Source of the DNA: JAXDLH01 sp034666705
GTDB taxonomy: Bacteria; Chloroflexota; UBA6077; SHYK01
Length of the DNA stretch: 7,869 nucleotides
Direction: 5' to 3'
Assembly: GCA_034666705.1 (NCBI GenBank)
Contig: JAXDLH010000157.1
Span: 1 to 7,869 of the forward strand
In this document: positions 5,225-7,869 of the stretch, piece after piece
Layout of the letters: each line of letters begins with the position of its first letter
Position numbering within the stretch: the first letter of the stretch is position 1
Translations under genes and position numbers: made by a program
The notes under the pieces: model-generated
Database searches by the model: none
What the model was told of the DNA's origin: nothing
Seen by the model: the letters and a program-made list of their open reading frames with translations, nothing else

Positions 5225-6469
5225 TCAGAGGTGAAAGGTCGAGACGAACTGCTGGAGCAGCTTCGAGGATGTCCGTGGCTGCTTCGGGGGGCGCAACGGG
5301 CTGGCAGCGTGCTCACCCGCAATCAGATCCGCCACGAACCGGAGATCGCTGGTGATCCGCTCCGTGGCGTTGGGATCGAGCAGGACGAGGGGCGTTCCCT
5401 GGTTGGCAGCATTCACCACCATCCGGCCGGCGCTCACGATCGAGGCCATTACTGGCAATCCGAGCGTATCCTCCAGCGCATTGGTGGCGATGCCACTGTT
5501 CGCCCGATTCAAGATCAGCCGCAGTTTGTCCGTGTAATCTAGCGAATGCGACATCTGGATGAAGCCCGCCGTGGTGTGGATCGCGCTCACCTCCGGGGTC
5601 GTCACCAGGAGGATCTGATCTGCCGCGTCGAGGAGCTGCAGGTTGAGCTCGTCGAACGAGGCTCGCATGTCCACGATCACGTAGTCGAAGAGGGCGCTGT
5701 AGCCTCGAATCGCTCGCAGGATCGCGACCGGATCGAGTTGGTCGACAATTGACGCCTCGCGGGGACGTGCAAGTACCGATATGCCACTCTCGTGCAACGT
5801 GAGCGCTTGCTGCAGAGCTGCGAAATCGAGCTCCGATGCTTCGCACACGTCGCGGATGCCCCGGTTCGTCGCCAGATTGAGCATGACCGACGCGTCGCCG
5901 AACCAGAGGTCGGCGTCGACCAGCAGGATCCTCCGCTCGGGGACGCGCGCGAGCGTCACCGCCAGGTTGACGGCCACGGTGGTTTTGCCAACGCCGCCCT
6001 TAGTCGAGAAGACGCTCACAATTTTGCCGTGGCGAAGCGTGGCGAGCTCCGTCGCAGGCGCGGCTTCAGACGCGGGTGTTCCCGGGACCGCATAGCCTGC
6101 CCGGGCCATGGCAGCCTTGATGCGCAGCGCCAACTCGGTCGCCCCGACCGGCTTCAGGACGTAATCGTCCAGCGCGGGCCGCCGCGAGTCAAGCGCGAAC
6201 CTGGGATAGTTCACGTTCGTGACGAGCATCAGCATTGGCCTGGGCTGGGCCTCGTGGAGGAGCCGGTAGAGCTGGAAGGCCGCCGTCGCCTCCATCTCGC
6301 CGTCGAGCACGACCACGCACTGCGGGGTTTGCTCGAGGACGCGCAACGCGTCCGCGTAGGTTTCTACAACCTGGGTTGTCAGTCCCTCGGCTTGGAGGGG
6401 CTCGGCGAACCACCGCAGGTTTGGATCGGTCGCGGCGATGAGAACCTCGGCGGGTGCGCCTGAAGCCAT
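5225..6469 (-). CDS. TadZ/CpaE-like receiver-MinD fusion ATPase
   Basis: The product is 414 residues with two domains. Residues 8-123 are a response-regulator receiver domain that keeps D15, phospho-acceptor candidate D56 (VVVLDGEM), T84 (LVTN) and K106 (LKPVG). A short Ala/Pro-rich linker follows. Residues 148-390 are a MinD/ParA-type P-loop ATPase: Walker A STKGGVGKTT (155-164) with both the signature lysine K157 and K162, switch VDADLWFGD (184-192), and Walker B YVIVDMR with D267. This order defines TadZ/CpaE proteins, which position Tad/Flp pilus secretion machinery at the inner membrane. The last residues, SKLLQQFVSTFHL, could form an amphipathic helix like the MinD membrane anchor. It is translated just after the 6473-7030 gene, 3 bp away. 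No other tad genes are visible, so a different positioning or regulatory role is possible. Confidence 0.88.
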   Translation of the reverse strand: MASGAPAEVLIAATDPNLRWFAEPLQAEGLTTQVVETYADALRVLEQTPQCVVVLDGEMEATAAFQLYRLLHEAQPRPMLMLVTNVNYPRFALDSRRPALDDYVLKPVGATELALRIKAAMARAGYAVPGTPASEAAPATELATLRHGKIVSVFSTKGGVGKTTVAVNLAVTLARVPERRILLVDADLWFGDASVMLNLATNRGIRDVCEASELDFAALQQALTLHESGISVLARPREASIVDQLDPVAILRAIRGYSALFDYVIVDMRASFDELNLQLLDAADQILLVTTPEVSAIHTTAGFIQMSHSLDYTDKLRLILNRANSGIATNALEDTLGLPVMASIVSAGRMVVNAANQGTPLVLLDPNATERITSDLRFVADLIAGEHAASPLRPPKQPRTSSKLLQQFVSTFHL

Positions 6470-6472
6470 TAA

Positions 6473-7030
6473 TCAATCCTGGGCGAGTGTAATCGTGAAG
6501 CTGGGCAGTTCGAGGAGCGTCTGGAGCGTGCGGGCGACGTCGCGGCAATCCACGGCGATCTCGGCGCCGTTGTCGCGGGGCCTGATATGCGCGGCGGAAA
6601 CGCCTGGCTGGGTTGCGATGGCTCGCTCCAGTTCGAGCATCCCCATAAAGCTCAACGCGCCAGTGATATGCCAGCGCGCGTACTGTCCGTCATCAGCCAT
6701 CGGGGTCAGCATGAGTGGTCCCGGTTCGTGAGGCGAAGGCGTGCTCTGCAGGGAAAGCGGCGAGCCCGCGATGAACTCGAGCAGCGGCGTTTCAGGACCG
6801 CTGTTCGTATGGAGATCGGGGCTGTCGACGGTGCGCAGCCCGGCCACCTCCCAGGCCGTCGGATTGGGGTCGTCGAGCATGGCAGTGAGGAGTTGCTCGA
6901 GGGTCCTGGTCGGGGCTGCCGCCGGCTCGGCGATAGGCGAAGCGCCTCGTGATGGCAGCCCAATGTGCGGAATGGCACGGGTCTCAGTAGGAGCAAGCGG
7001 CGCGGCGAACGCAGATAGATCGGTCTCCAT
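6473..7030 (-). CDS. Uncharacterised protein with C-terminal ferredoxin-like domain
   Basis: The product is 185 residues and I do not recognise a named family. Residues 1-115 are Pro/Ser/Ala-rich and probably largely disordered, with one likely helix (TRTLEQLLTAMLDD). Residues 118-185 follow a beta-alpha-beta-beta-alpha-beta pattern: ARWHITGA / SFMGMLELERAIATQPG / VSAAHIRPRDNG / AEIAVDCRD / VARTLQTLLELP / FTITLAQD. This resembles heavy-metal-associated-type folds but lacks a CxxC metal site, so it is more likely a sensory or protein-interaction module. Its stop is 3 bp before the TadZ-like ATG, so the two are almost certainly one operon and functionally linked. The ATG at 7030 is the likeliest start, with GGAGG 13 bases upstream, which is rather far. 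The frame continues to a GTG at 7249, but that part has atypical codons and no clear domain. Confidence 0.7.
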   Translation of the reverse strand: METDLSAFAAPLAPTETRAIPHIGLPSRGASPIAEPAAAPTRTLEQLLTAMLDDPNPTAWEVAGLRTVDSPDLHTNSGPETPLLEFIAGSPLSLQSTPSPHEPGPLMLTPMADDGQYARWHITGALSFMGMLELERAIATQPGVSAAHIRPRDNGAEIAVDCRDVARTLQTLLELPSFTITLAQD

Positions 7031-7448
7031 GTGGTCGAGTAAACCTCCGGTGTTCCAACGGCGTAGCCCGTCTGTCGAGGCGAGGAATCGCCATAAAACT
7101 CTAGCCGCTGGGTCTCCCGGAGTACCGTTGCCCGGTTCATGGCGGCAGTGTGGGTTAGTGCACTGCAATGAAACCGTCCGCCTGCCGAGCGTGAGCGCCT
7201 GAGTTGCGCTCCGCATCGGTCCGATATCACCCTGCATGGCGCGGTCCACTTGCAGATCCCCCCATCCTGGTGTGAAGCGTTGTGCTCAGCCCCACATCGA
7301 ACGACAGCTAGCTGCCCCCGATCGAAGCGCTCATAGCAATCATCGGCCGGACCAGGGAGGTCGCACAGTGCTGGCCGACGTAAGGATCCGATGCTGGCGT
7401 GCGACGAGGCTGATCGCGTCGGCCCCAGTTACCCACTATGCTGTAGGT
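7031..7448. other. 418-bp divergent intergenic region
   Basis: This separates the TadZ-like operon (leftward) from the secreted protein (rightward) and should hold both promoters. I see an inverted repeat with 6-bp arms (GCAGTG 7145-7150, CACTGC 7161-7166), a 10-bp palindrome CAGCTAGCTG (7305-7314) and an A/T-richer patch near 7091-7105 that could be a leftward -10 region. No tRNA or clear small RNA is apparent. The minus-strand frame is open through 7249, so a longer form of the 6473-7030 protein cannot be excluded. Confidence 0.45.
7437..7442 (+). promoter_or_regulatory. Possible -10 box adjacent to the 7449 start
   Basis: TATGCT (7437-7442) ends exactly six bases before the ATG at 7449, the geometry expected for a leaderless transcript beginning on that A. 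No good -35 is visible. The alternative GTG at 7368 has a strong ribosome site and would make this box part of the coding sequence, so the call is uncertain. Confidence 0.3.
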
Positions 7449-7869
7449 ATGTGGCGCCCTCTGTTGTGTCTACCCGCTTTGCTCGTCGTCTTCAGCAGCG
7501 CCGCACCCTGGGCGGCGGCGCAGGAGGCGCCGAGCGCCGACGCAATCCGCGCGATTGCCTTCACGCGTTTGCCCTATTGGTCGGCTAGTTCCAACGCTAC
7601 CGTCGAGGTTCACCCATCGCCAGCCGGTTGGCTAGTCATCTATCGTGATGTAGATGTCCCGTGCAGTTCGATCCCCGGCGTTGGGCCTTGTACTGATCTC
7701 ACCTACCGTGATGTCTACGAATGCGTTGACCCGCTGGGTCAGATCGTCGGCCAGTTGGGCGCCTTACCCGAATCGTTGGGCGAAGATCCCTGCCCGCCCG
7801 ATCCGCCGCTCGCCGCGGGTGCGCTGACCGCGGCGAGTTCGGACGCGGAGTTGGCTCTGCCAGACGCTT
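7449..7869 (+). CDS. Secreted protein of unknown function, 3' end cut by window
   Basis: At least 140 residues are encoded with no stop before the edge. Residues 1-24 are a signal peptide (MWRPLLCLPALLVVFSSAAPWAAA) with likely cleavage before Q25. The mature part starts with a helix-like stretch (SADAIRAIAFTRLPYW), then beta-like segments (ATVEVHPSPAGWLVIYRDVDVP). Four cysteines (C72, C81, C92, C115) in a Pro/Asp-rich context could form two disulfides. I do not recognise a family. An in-frame GTG at 7368 has a good ribosome site (GGGAGG, 7355-7360, spacing 7) and would put 27 residues before the signal peptide; I prefer the ATG because it gives a normal signal peptide. The gene has no visible link to the TadZ-like operon beyond sharing the intergenic region. 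Confidence 0.65.
   Translation, partial: MWRPLLCLPALLVVFSSAAPWAAAQEAPSADAIRAIAFTRLPYWSASSNATVEVHPSPAGWLVIYRDVDVPCSSIPGVGPCTDLTYRDVYECVDPLGQIVGQLGALPESLGEDPCPPDPPLAAGALTAASSDAELALPDA

Noticed and set aside
5195..5235. tRNA T-arm-like string GGTCCGAATCCC on the minus strand
   Set aside because: The flanking bases do not form the five-pair T stem, and no anticodon or acceptor arm can be built around it.
7085..7249. Zinc-ribbon-like cysteines (CTNPHC) in the extended frame upstream of 7030
   Set aside because: Only one C-x4-C pair is present, the codons look non-coding, and no second metal-binding pair follows.

Overview
The window is high-GC bacterial DNA (roughly 60-65% G+C by eye). Several traits point to Chloroflexota, perhaps Thermomicrobia-like: a secreted RCC1 propeller protein with a Pro/Thr-rich tail, a receiver-MinD fusion of the TadZ/CpaE type, and the overall codon use. 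That placement is inference; no rRNA or marker gene is present. I count eight protein genes, one of them cut by the right edge, and no RNA gene, CRISPR array, insertion sequence or integration site.

Layout. Positions 1-190 are non-coding and hold a perfect 26-bp palindrome with a CRP/FNR-type core. Three minus-strand genes follow, read right to left: a small membrane protein with a channel-like pore region (2395-3072), a HAD-family phosphatase (1536-2255) and a secreted seven-repeat RCC1 protein (191-1420). Their gaps are 115-140 bp, so they may or may not be co-transcribed. Divergent from the membrane protein is a plus-strand cysteine hydrolase of the isochorismatase / N-carbamoylsarcosine amidase type (3262-3966). 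It converges on a minus-strand metal-dependent amidohydrolase resembling 4-oxalomesaconate hydratase (4064-5035). Upstream of that is a tight two-gene minus-strand operon: a 185-residue protein with a C-terminal ferredoxin-like fold (6473-7030), then a TadZ/CpaE-like receiver-ATPase (5225-6469), 3 bp apart. A 418-bp non-coding stretch separates this operon from a plus-strand secreted protein (from 7449) that runs off the window.

How the genes work together. The cysteine hydrolase and the LigJ-like enzyme could serve one catabolic route for N-containing ring or amide compounds, but they are convergent and this is only a hypothesis. The TadZ-like protein would normally localise a Tad/Flp pilus machine, yet no other tad gene is visible here. 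The RCC1 protein and the right-edge protein are predicted to be exported. I see no clearly new multi-gene system. The most distinctive items are the CRP-like palindrome, the channel-like membrane protein with a non-canonical filter, and the TadZ / ferredoxin-like-domain pair detached from a pilus locus.
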